Shown: positions 46,047-54,660 of the stretch, in pieces
Numbering within the stretch: position 1 is the stretch's first letter
Layout of the letters: each line of letters starts with the position of its first letter
Source: Thermococcus sp. Bubb.Bath
GTDB taxonomy: Archaea; Methanobacteriota_B; Thermococci; Thermococcales; Thermococcaceae
Reading direction: 5' to 3'
DNA: 64,000 bases
Assembly: GCF_012027595.1 (NCBI RefSeq)
Contig: NZ_SNUR01000005.1
Location: 58,638-122,637 of the forward strand
Made by a program: the position numbers and the translations under genes
Notes under the pieces: model-generated
What the model was told of the DNA's origin: nothing
Seen by the model: only the letters and a program-made list of their open reading frames with translations
Databases searched by the model: none

Positions 46047-46994
46047 TCAGATCTTAATCCCGCCCATGACGAGGGCCATAACGGCCTTCTGGGCGTGGAG
46101 CCTGTTCTCGGCCTCGTCGAAGACGACGCTGTTCGGGGAATCAACGACGTCGTCGGTGACCTCTTCTCCCCTGTGGGCCGGGAGGCAGTGCATGAAGATG
46201 TAGTCCTTCTTGGCGTGCTTGACGAGCTCCTTGTTGACCTGGAAGGGCATGAATATCTTTCTCCTCTCCTCGGCCTCGGCCTCCTGTCCCATGCTCGCCC
46301 AGACGTCGGTGTAGATGACGTCGGCGTCCTTGACGGCCTTGACCGGGTCGTGGAGGAGCTCGAAGCTTCCACCGCTCTCGGCGGCGTTCTCCTCGGCCCA
46401 CTTAACGACCTTCGGATCAGGCTCGTAGCCTTCGGGGGTAGCCACAACCACGTTGGCACCGAGCTTGGTTCCGGCTATTATGAGTGAATGAGCCACGTTG
46501 TTTCCATCGCCGACATATACAACCTTAACGCCCTGAATCCTGCCCTTCTTCTCGAGGATGGTCTGATAATCGGCGAGGGCCTGGCACGGGTGACTGAAGT
46601 CCGAGAGGGCGTTTATCACCGGGACGCTGCCGTACTTGGCGAGATCCTCAACGTCCTTGTGGCCGTAAACCCTCGCCACTATCCCATCGACGTACCTGCT
46701 GAGAACGCGGGCGGTATCTGATATGGTCTCCCCCCTCCTGAGCTGGAGGTCGTTGGCATTGAGGTAGAGGCCGTAGCCGCCGAGCTGATAGATGCCAACC
46801 TCAAAGCTGACGCGGGTCCTCGTTGAGGGCTTCTGGAATATCATTCCAAGCGTTTTTCCCTCGAGAACGCGGTGCGGATTTCCAATCTTGTTCCAAATCT
46901 TCATCATCTCGGCCGTCTTAAGAATAGTCTCAATCTCCTCCCTCGTGAAGTCTTGGAGGCAGAGAACATCCCTTCCTGCGAGGCTAACCACCAT
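46047..46994 (-). CDS. argF: Ornithine carbamoyltransferase
   Basis: 315 residues from ATG 46994 (GGTGATGCAC ahead; two earlier ATGs lie within the site). S-T-R-T-R is the carbamoyl-phosphate loop, H-P-C-Q-A-L-A-D and H-C-L-P-A-H-R-G-E are the ornithine/citrulline-site motifs, and the N-terminal helix F-T-R-E-E-I-E-T-I-L is typical. It makes citrulline from ornithine and carbamoyl phosphate in the cytoplasm. No other arginine genes are adjacent. A 147-codon frame in the opposite phase is a shadow. Confidence 0.95.
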   Translation of the reverse strand: MVVSLAGRDVLCLQDFTREEIETILKTAEMMKIWNKIGNPHRVLEGKTLGMIFQKPSTRTRVSFEVGIYQLGGYGLYLNANDLQLRRGETISDTARVLSRYVDGIVARVYGHKDVEDLAKYGSVPVINALSDFSHPCQALADYQTILEKKGRIQGVKVVYVGDGNNVAHSLIIAGTKLGANVVVATPEGYEPDPKVVKWAEENAAESGGSFELLHDPVKAVKDADVIYTDVWASMGQEAEAEERRKIFMPFQVNKELVKHAKKDYIFMHCLPAHRGEEVTDDVVDSPNSVVFDEAENRLHAQKAVMALVMGGIKI

Positions 46995-47207
46995 GTGCAT
47001 CACCGTCTAAAGCTGGGGAGCGAATTTAATAACCCTTTCGTCGGAAAAGCCCCCCATATAGTGAAGGGAATTTGAAAGGACCTCAAATGCCTTTACTAAT
47101 GTCAAGGTTCATTGGTTTATCAGTGTGGCAGGATAGACAGGTATTCTTGGGGCTTATGTTTATCAAATCCCCTTCCTTTCGAAGATCTTACCAAGTGTGG
47201 CAGGGGA

Positions 47208-47219
47208 GAAAATATAAGG
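47208..47219 (+). promoter_or_regulatory. TATA box of thyX
   Basis: GAAAATATAAGG lies about 32 bases before GTG 47250. It supports the short start over the open frame reaching back to 47112. Confidence 0.55.
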
Positions 47220-47249
47220 AGAAACTCCATTGAAACTCAGGTGAGAACA

Positions 47250-48896
47250 GTGGACAATGGAATAAGGGTAAAGCTTGTCAATTATACAAAAAAACCGCTC
47301 GAAACTGTCACATGGGCGGCTCTCATAAGCTACTGGGATGGATGGGAAACCGAAGCCTTCGAGCGTATGGATGGGAGCGACGTTGAAATGCATCTCCCAC
47401 GGGTTCTCGGCTACGGGCACGAGAGCATCCTAGAGCACGCGACGCTCACCTTTGCCATCGAGGGCTGTTCTCGCGTTTGTTCGCACCAGCTTGTTCGTCA
47501 TAGATTGGCAAGCTATACCCAACAGTCACAGAGATACCAGTTTGTTTCTTCAGTGAAAATCAAAGAACACAGGCTTCCAGAACCGGAGGGAGAGAAAAGG
47601 AATCCTCACTGTAAACTCACGATAAATCAGGAGAGAGAAATAGTCAGATGGTACTTAGAGGATGGCCTATCCACGTGGCAAATAGGGAAAATAGTGGGCC
47701 TTCACCCGACTTCTGTGCTGTCAATACTCAAGGCCTATGGGGTTACCCCCCGGAAGGCCGGGGAGGTGTACAACGGTAGGTTTATCCATGAAACATTCTT
47801 TGAAACCATAGACACTCCCGACAAGGCGTACATCTTAGGTTGTATAATGGCGGATGGCAGCATTAACGATCAGAGAAATGCCCTCGTCATAGACCAGAAA
47901 AACCTTGAAAAAACCCTGCTCATAGAAATTGCGGAGCGTATTGGAAAGGGAATAAGGGTCAGAACCCAGAAGGGAAGGGATACGCTTAGAATATGGGTTG
48001 GAAACAAAAAACTCATTGAAGACCTTAAAAAATGGGGTGTCTCTGAGAGGAAGGCAAAAATCCTGAGTTTTGACAGGATTATCGAGGGAGTTCCAAGAAA
48101 GCTCTGGCCCGATTTCCTCAGAGGCTACCTTGATGGGGATGGATACATTAAAGTTGTTTTCAAGGACGGCGCCTTCCAGAGGGCGGAAGTCACTTTTGTC
48201 AGCTCAAGCAAGAAGGCACTGGAAGACACGATGTTCATGTTGAGTGAGCTTGGGCTTCCCAAGGGGACCCTGAAATGCTACGAAGATCAGAGGATTGGAT
48301 ATCTCAAGTACGGCAAAAACAAAAAATCCGAAGAGTTGCTGAGGCTTCTCTATGAAGGGGCAGACCCATTTCTCGTCAGGAGGGCCAACATACTCAAAGT
48401 CCTCGCCGTTGTCCCGGAGTTAAGGAAGGATATTGGGAACGCCATAAAGAAAAAGCTCGAAGAGTACGAGTTCACAATACCAGACAGTGTCCTGGAAGAT
48501 CCCTTTTTAGCGTACCAGTGGTATGACCTGATGAGAGACGCGCGAGAGATTTACATAAAATCCGTCCAGGCCGGGATTCCAAAGGAGGATGCCCGCTTCA
48601 TACTCCCCCAGGCGGTTAGGACGAAGATAGTTGTCACCATGAACCTCCGCGAGCTGAAGCATTTCCTGGGATTGAGGGCCTGCGAGAGGGCCCAATGGGA
48701 GATAAGGGAAGTGGCCTGGAAGATGCTCGAGGAGATAGCGAAGAACGACGAGCTGAGGCCGATAATAGAGTGGGCGAAGCTTGGGCCGAGGTGCATCCAG
48801 ATCGGCTACTGTCCTGAGGGCGAGCTTATGCCCCCGAACTGCTGGAAGAGGACGAGGGAGAGGTGGAAAAGTCTTTTAGAGGGCTATTTGAAGTGA
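47250..48896 (+). CDS. thyX: Flavin-dependent thymidylate synthase with in-frame LAGLIDADG insertion
   Basis: 548 residues from GTG 47250 (GGTGA five bases ahead), against about 245 for ordinary archaeal ThyX. Residues 1-96 are the normal N-terminal half, ending in the substrate motif R-H-R-L-A-S-Y-T-Q-Q-S-Q-R-Y (83-96). Residues ~97-400 are foreign. The normal C-terminal half resumes around L-E-E-Y-E-F-T-I-P-D-S-V, with Q-A-V-R-T-K-I-V-V and R-A-C-E-R-A-Q-W-E-I-R intact. Native function: dUMP to dTMP using FAD, NAD(P)H and methylene-tetrahydrofolate. Unless the insertion is removed at the RNA or protein level, or is tolerated as a surface loop, it would sit next to the active-site signature. 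Confidence 0.88.
   Translation: MDNGIRVKLVNYTKKPLETVTWAALISYWDGWETEAFERMDGSDVEMHLPRVLGYGHESILEHATLTFAIEGCSRVCSHQLVRHRLASYTQQSQRYQFVSSVKIKEHRLPEPEGEKRNPHCKLTINQEREIVRWYLEDGLSTWQIGKIVGLHPTSVLSILKAYGVTPRKAGEVYNGRFIHETFFETIDTPDKAYILGCIMADGSINDQRNALVIDQKNLEKTLLIEIAERIGKGIRVRTQKGRDTLRIWVGNKKLIEDLKKWGVSERKAKILSFDRIIEGVPRKLWPDFLRGYLDGDGYIKVVFKDGAFQRAEVTFVSSSKKALEDTMFMLSELGLPKGTLKCYEDQRIGYLKYGKNKKSEELLRLLYEGADPFLVRRANILKVLAVVPELRKDIGNAIKKKLEEYEFTIPDSVLEDPFLAYQWYDLMRDAREIYIKSVQAGIPKEDARFILPQAVRTKIVVTMNLRELKHFLGLRACERAQWEIREVAWKMLEEIAKNDELRPIIEWAKLGPRCIQIGYCPEGELMPPNCWKRTRERWKSLLEGYLK
47538..48452 (+). mobile_element. LAGLIDADG homing-endonuclease insertion in thyX
   Basis: Boundaries are approximate, set by where ThyX similarity stops and resumes. 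An HTH of the transposase/Hin type lies at ThyX residues ~120-165 (I-N-Q-E-R-E-I-V-R-W-Y-L, then S-T-W-Q-I-G-K-I-V-G-L). Two LAGLIDADG motifs follow: L-G-C-I-M-A-D-G (196-203) and L-R-G-Y-L-D-G-D-G (290-298), the active-site acid pair of a single-chain homing enzyme. I see no intein block A cysteine/serine start and no His-Asn at the end. The insertion is in frame and free of stops. It may be a mini-intein-less homing gene, a degenerate intein, or an RNA intron. Confidence 0.75.
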
Positions 48897-49000
48897 TTGT
48901 TATACAAACGTATCTTTTTGTAAAGTTCATCTTTAAATTTAATTTAAAAACAAAAACGTTTATAGCCTCAGCGTAGTATTAAAATTCAGGTGAGAGACTG

Positions 49001-49654
49001 ATGGAGATAACCCAATTCTTTTCAAAAATCAGGCCAGGTGAGACTGTTATTCTGGAGCATGAATCAGCGGCGGTACCCTCCTACGCCCTCTATCGGCTAC
49101 TTAAAGATGCTACCGAAAAGGGCAACAACATACTCGTAGATGACTTTCTGGACACCCTTCACGTATACAAGACCCACATCGAACTCTCCGGACTGGACGT
49201 TTCCATTTTCGACCGGATACCCGTCATAAAAATCGGAGGCATAATCGATATCGGCAACGTCGTGGGGAGAGTGAGTCCGAGAAGGGGGGTGATACTGCGC
49301 AAGGAGTACGAGAAGGTTTACTCCGAGGTGATTACTGAGGAGGAAGTTACTATAAACCCTGTGTTGGGCCTGGAGAAGATTCTCATCTTTGCGGATGACA
49401 AGGTGGAGCTCATGGAAACCCTGGCACAGATATCCCTCAGACTTGGAGATAAGCGGCGCATAGCGATATACTTCATAAACAAAGACATCCTAAACGAGGT
49501 GAATCCCGTAGCTACTCCGATAATTGAATTCATGAGCACAACCCTCGTTGAAGTGAAGAAGAAGGGCAGGGTGTACACCTTCGAAGTGCTTAAGTCCACA
49601 ACACCAGAGATAGATGGAATGACGTTCAACTATGACCTAGATAAAGTTGAGTGA
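49001..49654 (+). CDS. DUF257 family protein
   Basis: 217 residues matching the Thermococcales-specific DUF257 pattern: an N-terminal R-P-G-E-T-V-I-L-E-H-E-S, then L-V-D-D-F-L-D-T-L and K-I-G-G-I-I-D-I-G-N-V-V-G. The fold resembles a RecA-like core without a P-loop. A TATA (AACGTTTATAGC) precedes it by about 45 bases. These proteins are cytoplasmic and of unknown function, often multi-copy in Thermococcus and Pyrococcus. Confidence 0.85.
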   Translation: MEITQFFSKIRPGETVILEHESAAVPSYALYRLLKDATEKGNNILVDDFLDTLHVYKTHIELSGLDVSIFDRIPVIKIGGIIDIGNVVGRVSPRRGVILRKEYEKVYSEVITEEEVTINPVLGLEKILIFADDKVELMETLAQISLRLGDKRRIAIYFINKDILNEVNPVATPIIEFMSTTLVEVKKKGRVYTFEVLKSTTPEIDGMTFNYDLDKVE

Positions 49655-49870
49655 GTCACACGACTGCCTTTTTCAAAATTTTCAGCTTGATGGATATGTA
49701 TTCCATTAGGTGCGAGAGGACCAGAGGATGTCCATTTCTTCAATAATCTGAATAGGTAATTGTCGGTCTTTCAAATTTCTCTCGATTTACTGGCATGATT
49801 TGACACTTATCCAAATTCTCAACGAAAAACTTGATAACCAGCTCTGGAATTAATAGTTACGGTGATCAGA
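49655..49870. other. Intergenic stretch with possible gene remnants
   Basis: No gene I can support. On the minus strand a frame reading L-V-I-K-F-F-V-E-N-L-D-K, then a stop, then L-V-L-S-H-L-M-E-Y-I-S-I looks protein-like but is broken. It could be debris of a lost gene. No repeat or RNA signature seen. Confidence 0.3.
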
Positions 49871-50047
49871 ATGGGGATGGTACTTGACATTGAGCTCACG
49901 ATTAACTTGACAAACTTCGAGATCATGAAGACCATTGTTGAGAAGACGATAAAAACAAGAAGTAGATCAGAGGTATGGCTCAGTGTAGAGCGGAGCCAGA
50001 AAGAGCTCGAAAGCTGCAACGGGCATCTCGATGCCCCAGTTCTCTAA
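49871..50047 (+). CDS. Short open frame with good RBS, doubtful
   Basis: 58 codons from ATG 49871, directly preceded by GGTGATCAG. The first ~38 residues (I-E-L-T-I-N-L-T-N-F-E-I-M-K-T-I) look like a real N-terminus, but the second half runs antisense into the end of pheT. It is most likely the surviving 5' end of a gene truncated by a rearrangement at the pheT border. Confidence 0.3.
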   Translation: MGMVLDIELTINLTNFEIMKTIVEKTIKTRSRSEVWLSVERSQKELESCNGHLDAPVL

Positions 50048-51691
50048 GACAGCCGGGTGCACCTCCCCTATGACTCCAATTGTTTCTCCGTTGACGATGA
50101 TCCTACCGACCCTACCCGGAATGAAGCTCGGGTGTTCCGCCTCTTCAAGCTCATACTCGAAGCCGAGGTGCCTCCTCACTGAGTCGAGGATTTCTTTTGC
50201 TTCTGTAAACGTCACGCGCGGGTGTGCCAGAGCCACCGCCAGCTTGCTCTCGCTGACGGTCTTCGTCTCCCTGCCCTCGTCTATGAGGGTCGCCTTCCCC
50301 ACCTCGAAGAGCCTCTGCGGGTACTCCTCATGGGTGTTCTGGCTCAGGAAGTCGAGAAGGCTGGGTATGAGCCAGTTCCTAAGGGCCGACCACTTCGGGC
50401 TTATCGGGTTTTCTATCTCGACGATTTCAGCTGGCGGGTGGTTGAAGTAGTCCCCGCACTCCTCAGGATGCTCCCCACAGGGGAGGTTCATCCTCTCGTA
50501 CTGCGCCTCCCTGTTCGTCAGGTTGAAGGTCATGACTTCCTGCAGACCGAAGCCGACCATAAGCTCCCTAACGGCATCCTCGAACTCGACGAACTTGTCT
50601 CCTCTCCCCTGGACTGCCAGCTTCGGCTCTTCGGGTTCAATCTCGTTGTAGCCGTAAGCGATGAGCACATCTTCAAGAACATCCCTCGCGTGCATTATAT
50701 CGTCGCGGAAGGCTGGATAGCGGAGCTTTGCTCTTCCGTCCTCAAGCTCGACCTCGTACATCATCCTCTCAAGGAGCTCCTTGATTTTCTCGTCACTCAG
50801 CTCAAGGCCAGCTAACTTTCTGATGTAGTCGAGCTCGACCTCGAACTCCTTCGGCGTTAAGTCGGGAGTCTCTATCTCGAAATCTGGGTAAACCACCTTG
50901 ACGCTCCTTATCCTTCCGCCGCGCTCCGCAAGAGCTGTGACAACGACGTTGAGGGCGAGCATTATCTTGTTTAGATCCCAGCCGGTTATATCAACGAAGA
51001 CGTTCTTGGTCCCGGTGGTCACCCTCCCCGTTATCTCGGAGTTGATTACCGGCGGCATAGAGAGAACTTTGCCCTCGCTGTCCACGAGGAGAGGATAGAA
51101 CGGCTTGTCCTTTATCAGGTGCCCGTATTCTCTGCCCTTCTCGTGCTTCTCAAGGATTTCCTCCAGCGTCATCTCCTCGTCGTAGCCGAGGGGGATGAAC
51201 TTTTCCGTCTTCTCGGCGGCACGGTAATATATCGGCGGCCTAACCCTGTCGAAGTCGAAGATGCCTATCGCTACCTCCCTTCTCCTCCTTCCGAAGGTGA
51301 GCGCTACCTTCTCCTGCAGGTTAATCATCTGCCTTAGGGCCTCTTCGTCGATGTTCAGGCCCTCAACGATTGCATAAACACCGTAGGGCCTGATGTCCTT
51401 CAGCTTCTCGTCAACGTAAACGATAATGTCGCTCTTCTCGACCTTGTACTCTGGCAAACCCTTCTGGAAGCCCAGGGCGAAGCGTACCTGCCTCGCTATT
51501 CCCTCAGCACTCCAGAGGTCGGGCCTGTTGGTGTCCTTTGAGTCGGCCTTGAAGTAGATTTCACCGTCCTCTTCCCACATATCATCAAGCTCACATTTGG
51601 CGTAGAGGAAGAGGTCCTCCCACTCCTCGACGCTGAAGGTTTTCCCGACGAGCCTCTCAAGGTCGCGCTTTGAAACGTCGAACTTTGGCAT
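49967..51691 (-). CDS. pheT: Phenylalanyl-tRNA synthetase beta subunit
   Basis: 574 residues from ATG 51691 (M-P-K-F-D-V-S-K-R-D-L; GGGGTGAT ahead). This is the archaeal/eukaryotic-type beta chain: B1 and B3/B4 domains (N-R-P-D-L-W-S-A-E-G, tRNA editing and fold), B5 (DNA-binding-like, around residues 280-350), and a catalytic-like but inactive core. With PheS it forms the alpha2-beta2 enzyme that charges tRNA-Phe. It is separated from pheS by the DUF4258/DUF2283 pair; its start is only about five bases after the DUF2283 stop. Confidence 0.95.
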   Translation of the reverse strand: MPKFDVSKRDLERLVGKTFSVEEWEDLFLYAKCELDDMWEEDGEIYFKADSKDTNRPDLWSAEGIARQVRFALGFQKGLPEYKVEKSDIIVYVDEKLKDIRPYGVYAIVEGLNIDEEALRQMINLQEKVALTFGRRRREVAIGIFDFDRVRPPIYYRAAEKTEKFIPLGYDEEMTLEEILEKHEKGREYGHLIKDKPFYPLLVDSEGKVLSMPPVINSEITGRVTTGTKNVFVDITGWDLNKIMLALNVVVTALAERGGRIRSVKVVYPDFEIETPDLTPKEFEVELDYIRKLAGLELSDEKIKELLERMMYEVELEDGRAKLRYPAFRDDIMHARDVLEDVLIAYGYNEIEPEEPKLAVQGRGDKFVEFEDAVRELMVGFGLQEVMTFNLTNREAQYERMNLPCGEHPEECGDYFNHPPAEIVEIENPISPKWSALRNWLIPSLLDFLSQNTHEEYPQRLFEVGKATLIDEGRETKTVSESKLAVALAHPRVTFTEAKEILDSVRRHLGFEYELEEAEHPSFIPGRVGRIIVNGETIGVIGEVHPAVLENWGIEMPVAAFELFLAPLYTEPYL

Positions 51692-51696
51692 GAGCA

Positions 51697-51933
51697 TCAC
51701 CCCTGACTTTCAACAGCCTTTCCTTCTTCTTTGACCCTTTCAATGAACTTGAGGAACTCCGGGAGAACGAGCTCCCTCGCGCGCCATATCTCAATGCCAA
51801 CGACCTCGCCGTTCTCGTTGAGGTCTATAACAACGTCCCCTTTCATGTCCGCGTCCACGGGCTTCTTTGGCGAGAGCTGAATGTATAGGATGTCAACGTT
51901 TGGGTCATACTTCACAATTACCTCGTCGCTCAT
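51697..51933 (-). CDS. DUF2283 protein, probable antitoxin partner
   Basis: 78 residues: Y-D-P-N-V-D-I-L-Y-I-Q-L near the start and V-V-I-D-L-N-E-N-G-E-V-V-G-I-E-I, the DUF2283 core. The start overlaps the DUF4258 stop by four bases. DUF4258-DUF2283 neighbours recur as predicted toxin-antitoxin pairs, with DUF2283 as the presumed antitoxin. No experiment is implied. Its location inside the pheS-pheT operon is odd. Confidence 0.8.
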   Translation of the reverse strand: MSDEVIVKYDPNVDILYIQLSPKKPVDADMKGDVVIDLNENGEVVGIEIWRARELVLPEFLKFIERVKEEGKAVESQG

Positions 51934-52202
51934 AACTCAACCCACCTTCCGGAAGTTAGTTTTGCAGTTCGGATTTTATCAAATTTGCTCGTGTGATAAA
52001 TGGTCACAACTATCTTCCCATCACCAACTTTTTTGTAGACAACTACTAAATCATGGCCGTTTTTACTCCCTACTGCCACGTACCTACCCGATTGCAGGTC
52101 AAAAAACAAATGGGACGGGCTGTGAAGTGTATTTTCCACTTCTTCCTTGGAGATTTCGTACTGCTGCATCCTCATGAGGGCGTGCTCGGTGTAGGAGATC
52201 AC
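51930..52202 (-). CDS. DUF4258 protein, probable toxin of RelE/mRNA-interferase-like type
   Basis: 90 residues. It starts T-E-H-A-L-M-R-M-Q-Q-Y-E-I-S, the DUF4258 hallmark (H-A-x-x-R-M), and shows alternating strands (R-Y-V-A-V-G-S, D-L-V-V-V-Y-K) ending V-T-I-Y-H-T-S. DUF4258 is RelE-fold-like and is predicted to cut RNA. It starts five bases after the pheS stop and overlaps DUF2283 by ATGA. Expression would be tied to that of PheRS. Confidence 0.8.
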   Translation of the reverse strand: MISYTEHALMRMQQYEISKEEVENTLHSPSHLFFDLQSGRYVAVGSKNGHDLVVVYKKVGDGKIVVTIYHTSKFDKIRTAKLTSGRWVEL

Positions 52203-52207
52203 TCAAA

Positions 52208-53713
52208 TCACCACACCAGCCTCGCTTCCCTCAGCCACCTCAGGTCGTAGCTGAAGAGGTAGCGGATGTCGTCTATTCCAAGCTTGAACATGGCCAACCT
52301 GTCGATTCCTATTCCCCAGGCTATCACAGGTGCATCGATTCCAAGGGCCTTCGTCATCTCCTCTCTGAAGATTCCAGCACCGCCGAACTCGACCCAGCCG
52401 AGCTCCGGGTGGTAGGCGCTCATCTGGACGCTCGGTTCAGTGAACGGGTAGTAATCCGGAAGGAACTTCACCTTCTTCGCTCCGGCTATCTCGACGGCGA
52501 AGCGCTTGAGTATTCCGAGGAGATGCCTGAAGTTGAGCTCTTCCCCAACTACGAAGCCGTCAATCTGGTTGAACTCGATGAGGTGAGTTCTATCCAGAAC
52601 GTCCGGCCTGAAAACGCGCTGTATCGTGAAGTACTTGCCCGGTATCTCGACACCCTTCGCGAGCTGTCTGGCGTCGAGTGCGGTTCCATGTGCCCTGGGC
52701 ATCAGGAGCATCGCCCTCTCAGGCGACCAGACGTAGCCCCAGCCCCTTGAACCTGTGTCCCCCCCGTGCTCGTGAGCGGCTTTAACCCTCACAACGAGCT
52801 CCTCCTCTGGCAGATGACCGCTCTTCGGGTACTTGAGCTGGTAGGTGTCAGTCCACTCCCTCGCAGGATGGTTCTGGGGCTGGAAGAGCGCATCGAAGTT
52901 CCAGAACTGGGTCTCTATCATGCTCTCCGAGACCATTTCAATGAAGCCCATCTCGATGAGCCTTCTCCGTATCTTGTCGAGAAATGCCCTGTAGGGCTGC
53001 TTTTTGCCAGGATAAACCCTTCTAACTGGGGCTTTGATGTCGAACCTTCTGAACTCAACTTCCTTCCACCTGCCGGACTTTATGAGTTCCTGCGTGAGGA
53101 TTGAGACTTCTCTCTTAAGTTCGAGGCCTTTCCTGACGAGTTCTTCTCCAGCGGGGGTTATTTCGACGGTCCTCTCAGTTATAGTGTCCTCATCGGCTAT
53201 CTTCCTTCTCTTGAGCTCTTTGACGGGAACGAGCTTCTCAACCTCGCTCACCGGAACGGTTTCCTTCTCCGCGAGGAGCTTGAGGGCTCTGTCGATGGGC
53301 CTCTCATCGGCTTCCCTCCCTTTGTCTGTTATCTCGAGGACGAGCTTTCCATCCTCCTTTCTGACGGTTGCCCAGCCTTCCTTCCTTAGGAGACCGACTA
53401 TCGGCTTCAGCTCGTCCTCGCTGAGAACCTCTTTGAGGTTGTCGAGGGTAACTTTCTCCCCCTCGAGGAGGAGTTTTAGAGCCCTCCACTCCGGAAGGCC
53501 AATTTGAGCGTACTTCCTCCCGGTCTCGGTTATCTTAATGACCTTCTCGCTCCTCTCGTGGAGTTCCGCAAGTCCTTTGGCCTGAAGACCGAGAACCGAG
53601 CGCATAACGGCTACCTGGTCGAGTCCGGTTTTTTCCACAAGCTCTTCAAATTTGAGCTTTTTCGCCTCGCCGAGTTTTATGAGCGTGAGCTTTTCCTGGT
53701 AGCTTAGCTCCAT
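52208..53713 (-). CDS. pheS: Phenylalanyl-tRNA synthetase alpha subunit
   Basis: 501 residues. The N-terminal ~230 residues are winged-helix repeats ([12 protein letters not shown]) that contact tRNA. The C-terminal catalytic class II core has motif 2 ([11 protein letters not shown]) and motif 3 (G-W-G-I-G-I-D-R-L, here G-I-G-I-D-R-L). It adenylates phenylalanine and charges tRNA-Phe. First gene of the operon pheS-DUF4258-DUF2283-pheT. Confidence 0.95.
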   Translation of the reverse strand: MELSYQEKLTLIKLGEAKKLKFEELVEKTGLDQVAVMRSVLGLQAKGLAELHERSEKVIKITETGRKYAQIGLPEWRALKLLLEGEKVTLDNLKEVLSEDELKPIVGLLRKEGWATVRKEDGKLVLEITDKGREADERPIDRALKLLAEKETVPVSEVEKLVPVKELKRRKIADEDTITERTVEITPAGEELVRKGLELKREVSILTQELIKSGRWKEVEFRRFDIKAPVRRVYPGKKQPYRAFLDKIRRRLIEMGFIEMVSESMIETQFWNFDALFQPQNHPAREWTDTYQLKYPKSGHLPEEELVVRVKAAHEHGGDTGSRGWGYVWSPERAMLLMPRAHGTALDARQLAKGVEIPGKYFTIQRVFRPDVLDRTHLIEFNQIDGFVVGEELNFRHLLGILKRFAVEIAGAKKVKFLPDYYPFTEPSVQMSAYHPELGWVEFGGAGIFREEMTKALGIDAPVIAWGIGIDRLAMFKLGIDDIRYLFSYDLRWLREARLVW

Positions 53714-53793
53714 AGTGCCACCTCCCGGTGAGGGTGAGCGGGAGGACTTAAGAGAATTGCGGTTGCTTGTGGATTCTGAAATAAACTAAAGGG

Positions 53794-54231
53794 TTAAGTC
53801 TTCACAAGCCAGTAGGTTTCTTTCCTCAGGCCCTTCTTTTTCAGCTCTTCGAACTTTCTTCTGGCCGTCCTGTAAAAACCATTGTCATGGAGGACTATGC
53901 CTTCTTTCATCGCGTCGAGGGCTGAAGGGGAAAGGTTCTCAAGGGCCTTGAGGAACTCGGAAGGGGTGTAGGCGAGGATATCAACGTCCAGAAGCTCCTC
54001 GTTGAGCTCGTAGAGTGGCTTAGTCCGCGTGAGGAAGTTTCCACTCAGCTTCCCGGAGATCACTATCAGATCGTAGTCGCTAGCCCTGTTGTAATCTCCC
54101 CTTGCTCTAGAACCGAAGAGAATTATCGTAACGTCCCCATTGAAGTAATCGACTATCCTTCCCACAAACCTCTCAATCTCCGGCGAGATTCTTTGCCGTT
54201 CTCTTAACGAAGTTGATGACCTCTTCAGCAT
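53794..54231 (-). CDS. MNT nucleotidyltransferase (HEPN/MNT pair)
   Basis: 145 residues if started at ATG 54231, which overlaps the HEPN gene by 59 bases; a GTG at 54165 just after the HEPN stop is the shorter alternative. G-S-R-A-R-G-D-Y-N-R-A-S-D-Y-D-L is the minimal nucleotidyltransferase motif with both metal aspartates. In HEPN/MNT modules this protein neutralises the HEPN RNase, often by adenylylating it. A C-terminal helical tail (~40 residues) carries the basic F-E-E-L-K-K-K-G. Confidence 0.8.
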   Translation of the reverse strand: MLKRSSTSLRERQRISPEIERFVGRIVDYFNGDVTIILFGSRARGDYNRASDYDLIVISGKLSGNFLTRTKPLYELNEELLDVDILAYTPSEFLKALENLSPSALDAMKEGIVLHDNGFYRTARRKFEELKKKGLRKETYWLVKT

Positions 54232-54586
54232 AACTAATCATCTCCCCAGCCACATCCTCTGAGTAGTACTCGAAGGGAGAGCCCTCTGGATATGCATCGG
54301 GATATCTCGGAGCTATGTAGTTCCTGTCGAGCTCCATCGCCCTGTGGAACAGCTCTCTCGGAACCTCAATCCCTTCATCACGAAGGTTTCTGAGGAGTTT
54401 TGTTATGGAATGGCCGATTGGCGCAAACCCCATCCCCCTAAGGAGAGCCTTCACGGCCAGTTCAGCCGCCTGCTGAGCTTTAAAGCTCGCCCATTCATAG
54501 TCACCACCCTCAAGATCCCTGAGGGCAGAGTTGAGAGTCCTCTCAGCCTGCATCATCCATCTCTCGTATTCGCTCCACTTGAACAT
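54173..54586 (-). CDS. HEPN-domain protein (toxin of HEPN/MNT module)
   Basis: 137 residues, all helical. The HEPN pattern reads F-K-A-Q-Q-A-A-E-L-A-V-K-A-L-L in helix 2 and Y-I-A-P-R-Y-P-D-A in helix 3, then P-F-E-Y-Y-S-E-D. The GGTGAGG site precedes ATG 54586. HEPN proteins of this kind (PF05168) act as RNases in toxin-antitoxin pairs with MNT partners. The two form a short leftward operon beside pheS. Confidence 0.8.
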   Translation of the reverse strand: MFKWSEYERWMMQAERTLNSALRDLEGGDYEWASFKAQQAAELAVKALLRGMGFAPIGHSITKLLRNLRDEGIEVPRELFHRAMELDRNYIAPRYPDAYPEGSPFEYYSEDVAGEMISYAEEVINFVKRTAKNLAGD

Positions 54587-54660
54587 CTTTCCTCACCCAG
54601 GTTTGGTCCTGAGGATATTTAATTCCTTCGCCCTAGTATTTACCCTCCGGTAGGAGGGAA

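Noticed and set aside
46019..46459. 147-codon Arg/Ser-rich frame inside argF
   Set aside because: Out-of-phase shadow of the argF coding sequence.
47538..48452. Standard intein in ThyX
   Set aside because: No Cys/Ser first residue with block A pattern at the left border and no His-Asn before a Cys/Ser/Thr at the right border. I keep the LAGLIDADG insertion but do not call it an intein.
47520..48480. Bulge-helix-bulge RNA intron at the thyX junctions
   Set aside because: Only a six-base UUUCUU/AAGAAA complementarity was found, and the four-base central helix did not pair.
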